A stretch of 64,000 nucleotides of DNA from Saccopteryx bilineata (Eukaryota > Chordata > Mammalia > Chiroptera > Emballonuridae). The notes under the pieces are model-generated. The model saw only the letters and a program-made list of their open reading frames with translations, did no database searches and had not been told where the DNA came from. A program made the position numbers and the translations under genes. Below are positions 48,041-57,539 of this stretch, one piece after another; within the stretch, counting starts at the first letter, position 1, and every line of letters starts with the position of its first letter. The stretch covers positions 51,015,795 through 51,079,794 of the forward strand of contig NC_089498.1 in NCBI RefSeq assembly GCF_036850765.1, given 5' to 3'.

Positions 48041-48690
48041 ATTACATCTGTATACTTCAGCTTCTTGTTTTAAACTGTGAAATAAGGACTTCTAGCATTT
48101 CTACCTGCTTCTTTAGAGAGTCATAGCATTTCAAACCTAAGAGATAGATGCTGTTTGCAATGCTCACCAGACTCTGAAAGATAGCAGTATTTAATCCTGG
48201 AGCTTAGAATCCATCTGTATTTGTAATGTCATGTCCCAGGATTTTAGACTTTTAAAAACGTATTGGTTTTGTAACTAGAGCCATCTAGTGTTTAACTGAT
48301 CAAAACACACACCCTTTGCTTTGTGCTTTCAGGAAATTGCATTTGGTTCTCCTGAATGACATTTTCAATATCATACAATTGTAGTATTAAATGAGCACTT
48401 GAGAATTTATCTAGAGTCTAGACTAAAATCCATGGCAACAAGTGGGATGCCATCCTGGGTCTGCCCTTTTCTTCTTCATAGTCATGTTTAATAAATGTTC
48501 TTGAAATCAGAGTTTTAAAATGCCTTCCTGTATTTTAATTTAGTAATATTATTTAGTTCAACCAACCCAAAAGCAAATGTTGATTTTTGAAAAAGAGCAA
48601 TTTTAGAAAAATCCAGTTACCAAATCCAGTTTATTCCTTTATAAACATTAGAAAATACATATCATTAGGTCTTTAGTTTATACTGTGATC
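48041..48690. other. AT-rich unassigned sequence
   Basis: About 650 bp, nothing recognised. Confidence 0.5.
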
Positions 48691-48699
48691 TATGTGAAA

Positions 48700-48843
48700 A
48701 AAAACATACACATACAAATACATATATGCATAGATGCACATGTAATTTGTATATACATATGTATATATATTTATATGATATATGATACATATATATCTAT
48801 TATATGATAGATGTACCTTATTAATATAAATATATATATATAT
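48700..48843. repeat. AT/TA-rich simple-sequence region
   Basis: Interrupted (TA)n and (CATA)n units. The minus frame 48673-48861 encodes Tyr/Ile repeats from it and is an artefact. Confidence 0.9.
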
Positions 48844-49253
48844 TTTTTTCATTTTTTTCATTTTTCTGAAGCTGGAAACGGGGAGAGACAGTCAGACAGA
48901 CTCCCGCATGCGCCCGACCGGGATCCACCTGGCACGCCCACCAGGGGCGACGCTCTGCCCACCAGGGGGCGATGCTCTGCCCATCCTGGGCGTTGCCATG
49001 TTGCGACCAGAGCCACTCTAGCGCCTGAGGCAGAGGCCACAGAGCCATCCCCAGCGCCCGGGCCATCTCTGCTCCAATGGAGCCTTGGCTGCGGGAGGGG
49101 AAGAGAGAGACAGAGAGGAAAGCGCGGTGGAGGGGTGGAGAAGCAAATGGGCGCTTCTCCTGTGTGCCCTGGCCGGGAATCGAACCCGGGTCCTCCGCAC
49201 GCTAGGCCGACGCTCTACCGCTGAGCCAACCGGCCAGGGCAAATATATATTTT
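48828..49253 (-). mobile_element. SINE-A copy, antisense, inserted in TA repeats
   Basis: T-rich tail from 48841, complete body in reverse, head ending ctgagccaaccggccagggc at 49240. Flanks aaatatatat at about 48828 and 49241 are consistent with a duplication but lie in low-complexity TA. Carries variants shared with the 53786 copy (see findings). The frames of 137, 93 and 81 codons are SINE-derived. Confidence 0.94.
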
Positions 49254-49480
49254 TATATTTCCTTATATTAATATATAAAGTATATCAATACATATTACTT
49301 AAAACTTGCATGAGGAATGACAGTGGTTATAAATATCAGGAGAAATTTTATCTCACTCAGATCTAATATTGATACAAATTCCCTTTTTATTTTCTTTTGC
49401 CAGTAGGCATACATTTTCTAGTACACATTTCCTTTTAGGTGGTGCAATTCCATTGAAGACACTAAACTTTATGAAGGGGC

Positions 49481-49521
49481 CCAATACCAGTACCAATACC
49501 AATACCAGTACCAGTACCATG
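49481..49521. repeat. Short (ACCART)n hexamer array
   Basis: About six units alternating taccag and taccaa: caataccagtaccaatacca and on. The plus frame 49369-49557 reads it as a Asn/Ser-Thr repeat. No other support for coding. Confidence 0.85.
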
Positions 49522-49930
49522 TTTCTTTCAGGTCCACCATCCCCACATGGTTGCTAAGGTTTATTAGTAACCCATGTGGTGACTAATACCAGTTTTTGTT
49601 TATCTTATACATTTTACCCTCTCTGGATTTCCATTCCTTCTTGTGAGATCAGCTAAGCCTTCATATGAATGTACTATGTTCTATGCACATTTCTAGGTCT
49701 CTTCATGCAAATTATATATATTTGAATTAGGTTTGCATTCACATATAGGAAGCCAAAAAAACATTGATTTAAATAAAGTTGTTTCTTTCTTCTGTGAAAT
49801 GAGTCCAAAGGAAGCAGTGGCTGGATGGCTATGATTTTATCAGGGACCTGAGCTCCTTCCTGCCCTCAGCTGGATGTTACCCTCAACTCTGTACACCTGG
49901 ATCCTGACTGACTCAATGTCCCATCAGAAA
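49522..49930. other. Unassigned sequence
   Basis: About 400 bp. The part 49796-49930 just before the L1 3' end could belong to it but is not recognised. Confidence 0.45.
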
Positions 49931-49934
49931 TCCA

Positions 49935-50265
49935 GGCTGCAGGATACAGAAACGGCTATTCTAAGTGAAATAAGTAAATCATAAAAAGCTAAGAACTGTA
50001 TGATTTCACACATAAGTGGGATATAAAACTGAGACTCATAGGCATAGATAAAAGTGAAGTAGTTACCAGGGGAAGGGCTGGGGAAAGAGAGTAAAGAGGG
50101 ACAAATATTGGTGACAGAAAGTGACTTGACTTTGGGTGATGGGCAAGGCACACAATGCAATCACCAGTTGAAATGCTATAGAAATGTTTACCTGAAACCT
50201 ATGTATTCTTATTGATCAATATCACCCCATTAAATTTAATTTTTAAATAGAATTTTTTAAAAAAG
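49935..50265 (+). mobile_element. L1 3' end, sense, 5'-truncated
   Basis: Landmarks in order: ggctattctaagtgaaataa, gaactgtatgatttcacaca, ccaggggaagggctggggaa (G-rich L1 3'UTR), acctgaaacctatgtattct, attgatcaatatcaccccat, taaatttaattt. The 78-codon minus frame is a shadow. Confidence 0.88.
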
Positions 50266-50371
50266 AAATGATCTTGAACAGATAATCAAGGTCAATAACA
50301 TTTGAAGAAAGACAACTCTGTGAAACAGAAACAACAAATTCGTAATATAAAATATCAAACAATTATTGGCC

Positions 50372-50444
50372 AATATCAGAGATTTCCTAAGTCCTATCAA
50401 ATATATATATGACTTAGCAAATCTCTGATATTTGATGGGACTTA
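50372..50444. repeat. Two overlapping inverted repeats (alternative hairpins)
   Basis: Arm A, aatatcagagatttcctaag (50372-50393 overall), pairs with 50411-50432: 21 of 22 positions. Arm B, ctaagtcctatcaaatat (50387-50404), pairs with atatttgatgggacttag (50428-50445 region): 17 of 18. The arms share bases, so the two hairpins exclude each other. Lies between two L1 3' ends. Confidence 0.85.
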
Positions 50445-50649
50445 GTATTCATAAAGAATACTAATTAAAATAAAGAGAATGTGGGGCAACTAAAATATAT
50501 TCACTTCAGTATTTAAGTTTTGACAAAAAGAACATGGGTATGTACCACAGTATTTTTATCCACTCATCAACTGATGAACATTGGGGCTGCTTCCAAAACG
50601 TGGCTATTGTAGATATTGCTGCAATGAACACAGGGGTGCATATATTCTT

Positions 50650-50907
50650 TCAAATTAGTATTTTAAGTTTCTTCAGACAAGTTCCCAGAAGTGGAATCAT
50701 TGGGTCAAAAGGCAGTTCCATTTTTAATTTTTTGAAGTAACTCCATACTGTTTTCCACAGTGGCTCCACCAATCTGCGTTCCCAGTAATAGTGCATGAGG
50801 GTTCCCTTTTCTCCACACTGTTGACAACATTTGTTGTTTGTGGGTTTATTGATGTTAGCCATTCTGACAGATGTGAGGTGATATCTCATTGTGGTTTTAT
50901 CTTGCAT
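50650..50907 (-). pseudogene. L1 ORF2 C-terminal domain fragment, in the inverted half
   Basis: Minus frame of 85 codons matching the Cys-rich C-terminal region of L1 ORF2p: YHLTSVRMANINKP, then CCQQCGEKGTLMHYYWE, then PLWKTVWSYFKKLK and ELPFDPMIPLLG. The family's C-x3-C-x7-H-x4-C knuckle is seen as C-x3-C-x7-H, but the last Cys position is Arg (WERR). The domain is needed for L1 retrotransposition in characterised elements. No start or promoter of its own; the fragment is not expected to work. Confidence 0.88.
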
Positions 50908-50984
50908 TTCTATGATGATTGGTGATATTGATCATCTCTTCATATGTTTATTGGCCACCTGTATGTCCTCTTTGGAGAAGTGTC

Positions 50985-51079
50985 TATTCACAATGGAATG
51001 CTACTTGGCCATAAAGAAAGAAGGAAATATTACCCTTTGCAACAGCATGGATAGACCTAGAGAGCATTATGCTAAGTAA
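50985..51079 (+). pseudogene. Last residues of L1 ORF2, in the sense half
   Basis: The plus frame after the inversion junction reads FTMECYLAIKKEGN..., the ORF2p tail that normally follows the Cys-rich region. The preceding residues of the same frame (from 50891) are antisense L1 and meaningless, so the frame is a chimera created by the inversion. Confidence 0.8.
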
Positions 51080-51589
51080 AATAAACCAGTCAGAGAAAGA
51101 CAAGTACCATATGATTTCATTCCTGTATGCAATCTAATGAACAAAATAAACTAACAAGCAAAATAGAGACAGACTCAAATAGAGAGCTGGCTGACACCTG
51201 TCGGGTCGGAGGTGGGGAGGCTTGGCAAGGGCGGATGGAGGGATTGAGCAAAAAAGGACAAAAAATAAAGAGAAAAAAACTCATGGACATGGACAATAGT
51301 GTGGTGCTGGTCTGGGGGAAGTGGAGAAGGTATAGGGGGGATAAATGGTGATGGACATAGACTTGTTTTGAGGGGAGTAAATACACAATACAGTGTACAG
51401 AAGATGTGTGTTACAATTATGCACTTGAAACCTGTAAAATTTTGTTAACCAGTGTTACCCAATAAATTCAATTAAAGAGAATATATGTAGGTATTATTTA
51501 TAATACTAATTATTTTTGAAGTAAAATTTATTTACTATTATTGGTGAAGAGTATACTAAATAAATTGATTGGTAAAGAGATATATAATA

Positions 51590-51983
51590 AAACTGAATTC
51601 AGCGCTAAACTGCTGGTGGCTTAGTGGATAGAACATTGACCTGGGATGCTGAGGTCCCAGTTTTGAAACCTCAAGGTCACCAGCTTGAACACAGGCTCAC
51701 TAGTTTGAGTGCAGGGTCACTAGCTTGAGCATGAGATCATTAACATGACCACATGGTCACTGGCTTGAGCCCAAAGGTCACTGACAAGTTTGCTGGCTTT
51801 AGCCCAAGGTCGATGGCTTGAGCAAGGAGTCACTGTCTTGGCTGGAGCCCCCATCAAGGCACGTATGAGAAAGCAGTCAATGAACAACTAATGTCATGTA
51901 ACTATGAGCTGATGCTTCTCCTCTCTCTCCCAATTTCTCTGTTTCTCTATCTCTCTTGCAAAAAACAACTACAAAATTGAATT
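51590..51983 (+). mobile_element. SINE-B copy, sense, long old variant
   Basis: Head from about 51603 (gctaaactgctggtggctta), diverged B-box, then at least five repeats of a ggtcactagcttgagc-like module, and the conserved aaggcacgtatgagaaagca stretch. Flanks aaaactgaatt and aaaattgaatt form a mutated duplication. Longer and more diverged than most B copies. Confidence 0.87.
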
Positions 51984-52309
51984 TGACATGTTTGAATGGA
52001 GTTAGGTCAAGAAAAGAAAAGCCTGGGAGGGCTCACTTTAAATTTCATTCCTGTCATATAAGTGGCAGTTACACTATAAAAAAGGCTTTGAAAGGGGTGT
52101 AGCCCTTCACCCCCTGGCTGATCACAAACACCCTGTAAGTATTAAGTTACTTCCAGCAGTGAAACCGTGATTTTTTTTTTTAAGTATATGAGCTCCTGAC
52201 AGGTAAGTGCACTGGTGGGGTTAGTTCTTGACAAGCAGGAAGCTCCCTCTAATGCATACGAAGAAAAAAATAGAAAGAATATGAGATTAGGGAAAGTTTT
52301 TAGTCTGAC
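51984..52309. other. Unassigned sequence
   Basis: About 330 bp, nothing recognised. Confidence 0.5.
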
Positions 52310-52440
52310 TTTCTTATTTTATAATTGAGGAAATTGAGTCTCAGAAAGTGACCTGTGCAAGGCTAGTAAAAGGCCCCATTATACCTGAGTAGAACCCTTA
52401 TACCTGATTTAAGCTACTCCCAAACTAGGTCTAAATTGTG
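52310..52440 (-). mobile_element. MIR fragment, antisense
   Basis: ttataattgaggaaattgag, tctcagaaagtgacctgtgc and aaggctagtaaaaggcccca in reverse-MIR order. Confidence 0.7.
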
Positions 52441-52489
52441 GGGCCAGTCCTGGAATTCAGTGGGAGATATGGATCAGTAGTAATGCCTA

Positions 52490-52690
52490 GGGGATGGTGC
52501 AGTGGCAAAGCATTTGGGATCTCAAACTAGAGTTTCTGGTTTATTAAATTCTAGCTCCTCCACTCACTGTTTGTGGCATCTTGGTGCAATTACTTAAATT
52601 CTTGAAGTTTAATTTCCTTCTCTGGAATATTTTAAAAGTGCTTAGCCCATTGTCTGGCACACACCAAGTAATCAATGAATGTTAAGTGTA
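52490..52690 (+). mobile_element. MIR copy, sense
   Basis: gatggtgcagtggcaaagca (tRNA-like head), tctagctcctccactcactg, tgcttagcccattgtctggc, then acaccaagtaatcaatgaat. Full length but diverged. Confidence 0.8.
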
Positions 52691-53468
52691 TGTTACTGAA
52701 TGAAGTAAACGTGAGTGCCAATGACATGATTAGTTTACTATCCAGAAGATTTACTAAAAAGAGGGAGAGAAGAGTTCCTTTATATTATAATTTGACATAA
52801 ATATAAAAGAAAGAATGTACTGGCTCATAGTATATTCATTTTGTGTCAAAACCCGAATTGAAACATGTGCTTGGTGATCAGGGTTGCACTATTATGCCTG
52901 AATCTGGGGGTGAGAGAATTGGAGAGGAAGGCAGGTCATGATATAAAATTCATCACAGGTTGTGTTTTCTTTGGCCAACTAAAGTATTTCTGGTTTTTGT
53001 TGCTGGAAGTAGTGTGGCCTGTCCACATAAATTACTTTTAACCTATTACCTTCACACAACAGAGCAGCACTGAAAATAAAACAACCAGACTGCACAACCT
53101 CACCCAATTCTGTTCACTCAGTTGGAAAATGAGCTCATGTTAATGGCAGTTATTGTGGATTTGTTTATTGCAAAAAAGACATTCAACCAAAACATCAATT
53201 AAAGACACATTTAATTCAGCAGGGCCTACTTTACTGAGTTCCTTTGAGTTCAGACATCTGACTGCTGATTTTATGCCAGAGTTGTTTTTCTTTTCTTTTC
53301 CCATAAAAAAAAAAAAAAAAATTAGCAGGAAAGTAGATTGGTATTTTCACCATTCTGGGAACTCTATGCCTTCTCATATGACTGTGGCTAGGACATACCT
53401 TCTAAATGATTTCGTCTCATTAGGACTATAATACAAAATAAGTCGTTATTTCAGGTCAGATTGAAAAG
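52691..53468. other. Unassigned sequence
   Basis: About 780 bp. A 92-codon plus frame at 53153-53431 contains a poly-Lys run from an A tract; not recognised. Confidence 0.5.
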
Positions 53469-53469
53469 G

Positions 53470-53660
53470 CAGGAAAGCTCTGTTTAAATCTGAGCTTTGG
53501 CAGCACTGCCACAGAACTTCTGAACCTTAGTTTTGTCATCTGCAAAATGGAGTTTTCATACTTATCTTCAGAAATGATATGAAGAGTAAATGAGGTGGAT
53601 TCTCTGTTTAAAGATCTTGCTACTGTGTTTATACAGAAGCATTTAATACCTGTTAGTTTC
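53470..53660 (+). mobile_element. MIR copy, sense
   Basis: aaatctgagctttggcagca, ccttagttttgtcatctgca, aaatggagttttcatactta and gaagagtaaatgaggtggat in order. Confidence 0.82.
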
Positions 53661-53772
53661 CTTCTTAGGCTGAAAGGCTCATAACGTCTCTTGGCCAGCC
53701 TAACTCAAATCAGTCATTCTAGTAGTGTTGATTTTTGGCTAGGAGGGAGGTCCTTTTTATTTTTCTTTCCTT

Positions 53773-54219
53773 AAAAACAAGCACAGCCCTGGCCGGTTGG
53801 CTCAGCGGTAGAGCGTCGGCCTAGCGTGCGGAGGACCCGGGTTCGATTCCTGGCCAGGGCACACAGGAGAAGCGCCCATTTGCTTCTCCACCCCTCCGCC
53901 GCGCTTTCCCTCTCTGTCTCTCTCTTCCCCTCCCGCAGCCAAGGCTCCATTGGAGCAAAGATGGCCCGGGCGCTGGGGATGGCTCTGTGGCCTCTGCCCC
54001 AGGCGCTAGAGTGGCTCTGGCCGCAACATGGCGACGCCCAGGATGGGCAGAGCATCGCCCCCTGGTGGGCAGAGCATCGCCCCTGGTGGGCGTGCCGGGT
54101 GGATCCCGGTCGGGCGCATGCGGGAGTCTGTCTGACTGTCTCTCCCTGTTTCCAGCTTCAGAAAAATGAAAAAACAAAACAAACAAACAAAAAAACAAAC
54201 AAAAAAAAAAACAAGCACA
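53773..54219 (+). mobile_element. SINE-A copy, sense, young, with perfect 13-bp duplication
   Basis: Head gccctggccggttggctcag at 53786, A-box gctcagcggtagagc, B-box gggttcgattcc, 3' end tttccagcttcagaaaaatg and a long A tail with caaa units. Duplication aaaaacaagcaca at 53773-53785 and 54207-54219. It is among the least diverged copies here. The frames of 60-135 codons on both strands are artefacts. Confidence 0.96.
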
Positions 54220-54449
54220 ATTTATCAGAATAGAAACATTAGTTACTCTTAATGAGTCTAAACTTAGTTCCTCTAGTCCTACCTCAGGAAAACCATTTAT
54301 ACATGTACAAGGTCAGAGGTCCAATCTAGCAATTGCCTGTGCTATTCTTCCATATTCCTCTCTTTAGGAACATTTTTTAAAAAGCTTTTGAATAGTTATC
54401 AAAATTTAGAACAAATGAACTCTAAAGTTTTTACAAATGTTTCTTTAAA

Positions 54450-55052
54450 ATATACTACTTTATTTTAGAACAGTTTTAAATTTACAGAAAATTTGTGAAA
54501 ATAATGTATAGAGTACCCAAATATCCAGCCCTGGGCTTCCCATATTATTAATATCTTAATAATACATTTATTTCAATTAATGAAGCAAATTGATATATTA
54601 TTTCTAACTGAATTACATACTTTATTCAGATTACCTTAAATTTTACTGTATATTCTCTATCATCGGCTCTTATCCAGGATTCCATGTTATATTTAGTCAT
54701 TATGTCTCCTTAGCTTCTTGGCTTCAGTAGTTTCTCAGACATTGTTTTGATGACCTTAATGGTCTTGAGGAGTAATGATCAAGTATTTTGTAGAATGTCC
54801 CTTAATTGGGATTTATCTGGTGTTTTTTCCATGATTAGATTGGGGTTATAGATTTTTAGAAAGATAACAGAAATGAAGTGCATTTTAATCACATCATAAC
54901 AAGGAAACACACCATCAACACGATTTATGACTGTTGATATTGACCTTGATCTTTTGGCTGAAGTAGAGTTTATAAGGTTTCTCTACTGTGAAGTTACTCT
55001 TTATTTTCTCCTTACCATATTGTGCTCTTAGAAGGAAGTTACTATGTGTAAA
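54450..55052 (-). mobile_element. L1 (older, L1M-like) 3'UTR, antisense
   Basis: Landmarks, in reverse of the L1M 3'UTR: tttagaacagttttaaattt, attaatatcttaataataca, attatgtctccttagcttct, tttctcagacattgttttga, gtagaatgtcccttaattgg, ttgatattgaccttgatctt and gaaggaagttactatgtgta. About 600 bp, continuous. The minus frame 54915-55103 is incidental. Confidence 0.85.
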
Positions 55053-55829
55053 GCCAGTAGCTACAGCCACCATCATAGCCGCCTGGCCCATGCAGGCTCT
55101 CATTTGATTCGGACAGTAGGTAATGAAACAATGGAGCCAAAAACTGGTGGGCCATCATCTTTAATCCTAGCTTGCACCTGGCAGGCAAATAAAAACACAC
55201 TCTGGGCTCCAAAACCCACTCATTCAGTGCTCACAAAGCTACTGACTTATCTGAGTTTCCTAGAATCAGAGGTTTCTAGCTCACCAGCCTTATTTACCTC
55301 TGTTCCCATCTCCTTCTCTCTGCACAAACTCTGCACAAACTGGCTTCTCCTTCAGCACTCTGCCATCTTGGCTGCTTCTCTCCTCTCCTCCACGTGGCCT
55401 TTCTCTGCTCTCCTACAGCATGGGCTCCTCCTAGAACCATGATGGTGAACCTTTTTATAAAAACTGCCCACTTTTGCAGTGCTGGTCAACTGGGTCCCTT
55501 TCACCCACTAGTGGGCATTCCAGTGGGTGGTAGCTGAGCAACCAAATGGTTCCCTGATTGGCCAACCATGAAAGCTGGAATGCCCACTAGTGGGTGGGAG
55601 GGACCAGGTAACCAGCACTGCAAAAGTGGGTGGTTTTTATAAAAAGGTTTGCCAATACTGTCCTAGAACAAAGTCACTCTTCCCCCAAACAACGTGATCT
55701 CTCTTCCTTTTAAAACCTTTTGGCATGAAAGCCCTCCCCCAACACATATTAACATAATCATGCCTATCCCAAGCAATCACCTGGGCGACAGGCTTCCATG
55801 TGGGCAGTGCCATCTTTAACAAAGTGAGC
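55053..55829. other. Unassigned block, possibly an LTR, disrupted by a hAT element
   Basis: About 545 bp once the foldback hAT is removed. Less AT-rich than neighbours, pyrimidine-rich on the plus strand, with an aataaaa motif at 55189. It is sandwiched between two antisense L1 segments, so it was probably inserted there, which suggests a repeat such as a solo LTR. I cannot name it. The 132-codon plus frame 55044-55442 lies in it and has no recognised homology. Confidence 0.4.
55429..55669. mobile_element. Foldback (hairpin) hAT element, 223 bp, with 8-9 bp target duplication
   Basis: Element 55438-55660. Almost its whole length is an inverted repeat. The left arm (tgaacctttttataaaaact, gcccacttttgcagtgctgg, cacccactagtgggcattcc) recurs in reverse in the right arm (55565-55660: accagcactgcaaaagtggg, ttttataaaaaggtttgcca). 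Arms are about 90-95 bp each with perhaps 85 percent identity. Flanking duplication tcctagaac at 55429-55437 and 55661-55669. It shares an inner segment with the 61055 hAT element, so it is a rearranged member of that family. Confidence 0.9.
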
Positions 55830-55844
55830 ATAATATATATATAT

Positions 55845-56250
55845 TTTTTATCTTATTTTTATTAATTTTAATGCAGTGACATTGATAAATCAGGGTACAT
55901 ATGTTCCGAGAAAATATCTCCAGATTATTTTGACATTTGATTATGCTGCATACCCCTCACTCAAAGTCAAATTGTCTTCTGTCATCTTCTATCTGGTTTT
56001 CCTTGTGCCCCTCCCCTACCCCTACCCCCTCCCTCTCCTTCCTCACCCCCTCTCCTCCCCTCCACCCCATCCTCTGTTACCATCACATTCTTGTCCATGT
56101 CTCTGAGTCTCATTTTTATGTCCCATCTATGTATGGGTTCATATAGTTCTTAGTTTTTTCTGATTTACTTATTTTGCTCCATATAATGTTATCAAGGTCC
56201 ATCCATGTTATTGTAAATGATCTGATGGCATAATATATTGTATTTTATCT
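55845..56250 (-). mobile_element. L1 3' end, antisense, about 400 bp
   Basis: Starts ttttattaattttaatgcag, then tgacattgataaatcagggt (reverse L1 3' end), then the pyrimidine-rich reverse of the G-rich 3'UTR (55990-56090), then catctatgtatgggttcata and ataatgttatcaaggtccat. Frames 55876-56106 and 55937-56146 are artefacts of the C/T tract. Confidence 0.88.
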
Positions 56251-56586
56251 GCCCAATACTATGCGTACCACACACTAAAGTAGTAGGAATTTATGTTCCC
56301 CATCCTTTAGGGTGTAGTAGCTACATAATTAATTTGGAATTCTACATGAGATATTTGTCTCTTTTTCCCCCATTTAATTAATTAATTAATTAAATCAGTA
56401 AGGATTCATGGATATTTATTTTATACATTGGGTTATAATACAATATGACTTTCTTTTTTTTCTTTGCTCAACTCATTCTAGCTTTGACTGTTGAGAATTC
56501 TTTCACTTAGTGCTTGGTACAAGTACAGTTTCAGTTGTAACTATAGATATTTTTATGATTTTTTAAATTTATGTTGATTTCCTCAC
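56251..56586. other. Unassigned, with (TTAA)n tract
   Basis: About 335 bp. An attaattaattaatta run at about 56374-56393. Possibly further decayed L1. Confidence 0.5.
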
Positions 56587-56935
56587 AAAATTATAAACCT
56601 TTTTTTTTTTTAAATGAGAGGAGGGTAGATAGAGACACAGACTCCCGCATGCATACTGACCAGGATCTACCCGGCAACTCCCATCTGAGGCTATGCTCGC
56701 AACCAAGCTATTTTTAGTGCCTGAGGTGGAGTCATCCTCAGTGCCCAGGGCAGATATGCTTGAACCAATTGAGAGATGGCTGTGGGAGGAGAAGAGAGAA
56801 AGGGGAATGGAAGTGGGAGAGAAGCTGATGGTTGCTTCTCCTGTGTGCCCTGACCAGGAATAGAACCCAGGACATCCACACACCAGGTTGACACTCTACT
56901 GCTGAGCCAGCTGGCTAGGGCATAAAATTATAAAC
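56587..56935 (-). mobile_element. SINE-A copy, antisense, diverged
   Basis: Poly-T then a reverse SINE-A body lacking part of the middle (short form), head ending gctgagccagctggctaggg. Duplication aaaattataaac at 56587-56598 and 56924-56935. Minus frames of 67 and 104 codons are artefacts. Confidence 0.9.
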
Positions 56936-57012
56936 TTTAAAGGGGAAGGGTATGTTTTTTATTTTGTTTGATTTTTTTAATATCTTCTTTTTTTAATGTA
57001 TTCATTTTTTAA

Positions 57013-57200
57013 AAAGTGTTTATTTTATTGATTTCTTGAGAGAGAGGAAGGGAAGAGAGAGAGAGAGAAAAAAAGAGAGAGAGAGAGAGAGAGACAGAAA
57101 TATCAGTCTGTTCTTGTGTGTGCCCTGATCAGAGATCAAACTGGCAACCTTTGTTTTGGGACTATGTTCTAACCAACTGAACTATACTTCCAGTGCTATT
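57013..57200 (-). mobile_element. SINE-D (VES-like short SINE), antisense, with expanded (GA)n
   Basis: T-rich then attgatttcttgagagagag, long (ga)n, then tgtgccctgatcagagatca and an aaccaactgaactat stretch: a reversed tRNA-derived SINE of the VES type, without the long SINE-A body. Confidence 0.8.
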
Positions 57201-57299
57201 TGATTGGTTACTACATCCTTAATATTTAGAAGTCTGACTGAAATATAGTAGGTGCTCAATGAATATTGTGTGCATAAATACATAAATAAAGTATATTTT

Positions 57300-57480
57300 A
57301 GGCACTGTGTAAAGCATATCACATATACCATTTCTAAACTTCAAAACATTACTGAAAGAAAGGTATTATTATTCACTATTTTATAGATGGAAGAGTTAAA
57401 CTCAGAGAAGTTAAATAATGTTACCAAGGTCACAAATTCAGTAGGTGAGAACTTGAACCCAAGATTGTCTGAATTGATGC
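57300..57480 (-). mobile_element. MIR copy, antisense
   Basis: ggcactgtgtaaagcatatc, ctattttatagatggaagag, tcagagaagttaaataatgt, caaggtcacaaattcagtag and gaacttgaacccaagattgt: clear reverse MIR. The sequence just before (aggtgctcaatgaatattgt) may be an L2 or MIR 3' end in sense. Confidence 0.85.
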
Positions 57481-57539
57481 ACATAGGCAGCCCTGAATAC
57501 TGCTATGATAAAGACCCTCAAAAGTCTAATTATGGGGTT

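Larger units (their letters stand above)
50471..51482 (+). mobile_element. L1 3' insertion with 5' inversion (twin priming)
   Basis: The left part (about 50481-50990) is L1 in reverse; the right part (about 50991-51472) is L1 in sense, ending gtgttacccaataaattcaat. The junction lies at gtgtctattc|acaatggaatgc. The parts are adjacent in L1: the reversed part ends at the '...gtggtacatac' point and the sense part begins at 'acaatggaatgctac'. Flanks taaagagaat at 50471-50480 and 51473-51482 form a target duplication. This is the classical outcome of twin priming during L1 insertion. Confidence 0.9.

Noticed and set aside
48811..49366. 137- and 93-codon plus frames and overlapping minus frames
   Set aside because: SINE-A sequence with TA repeats at the edges; mirrors the frames at 53771-54233.
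55044..55442. 132-codon plus frame
   Set aside because: Starts in an antisense L1 and ends at the hAT duplication; no protein resemblance. Kept only as part of the unassigned block.
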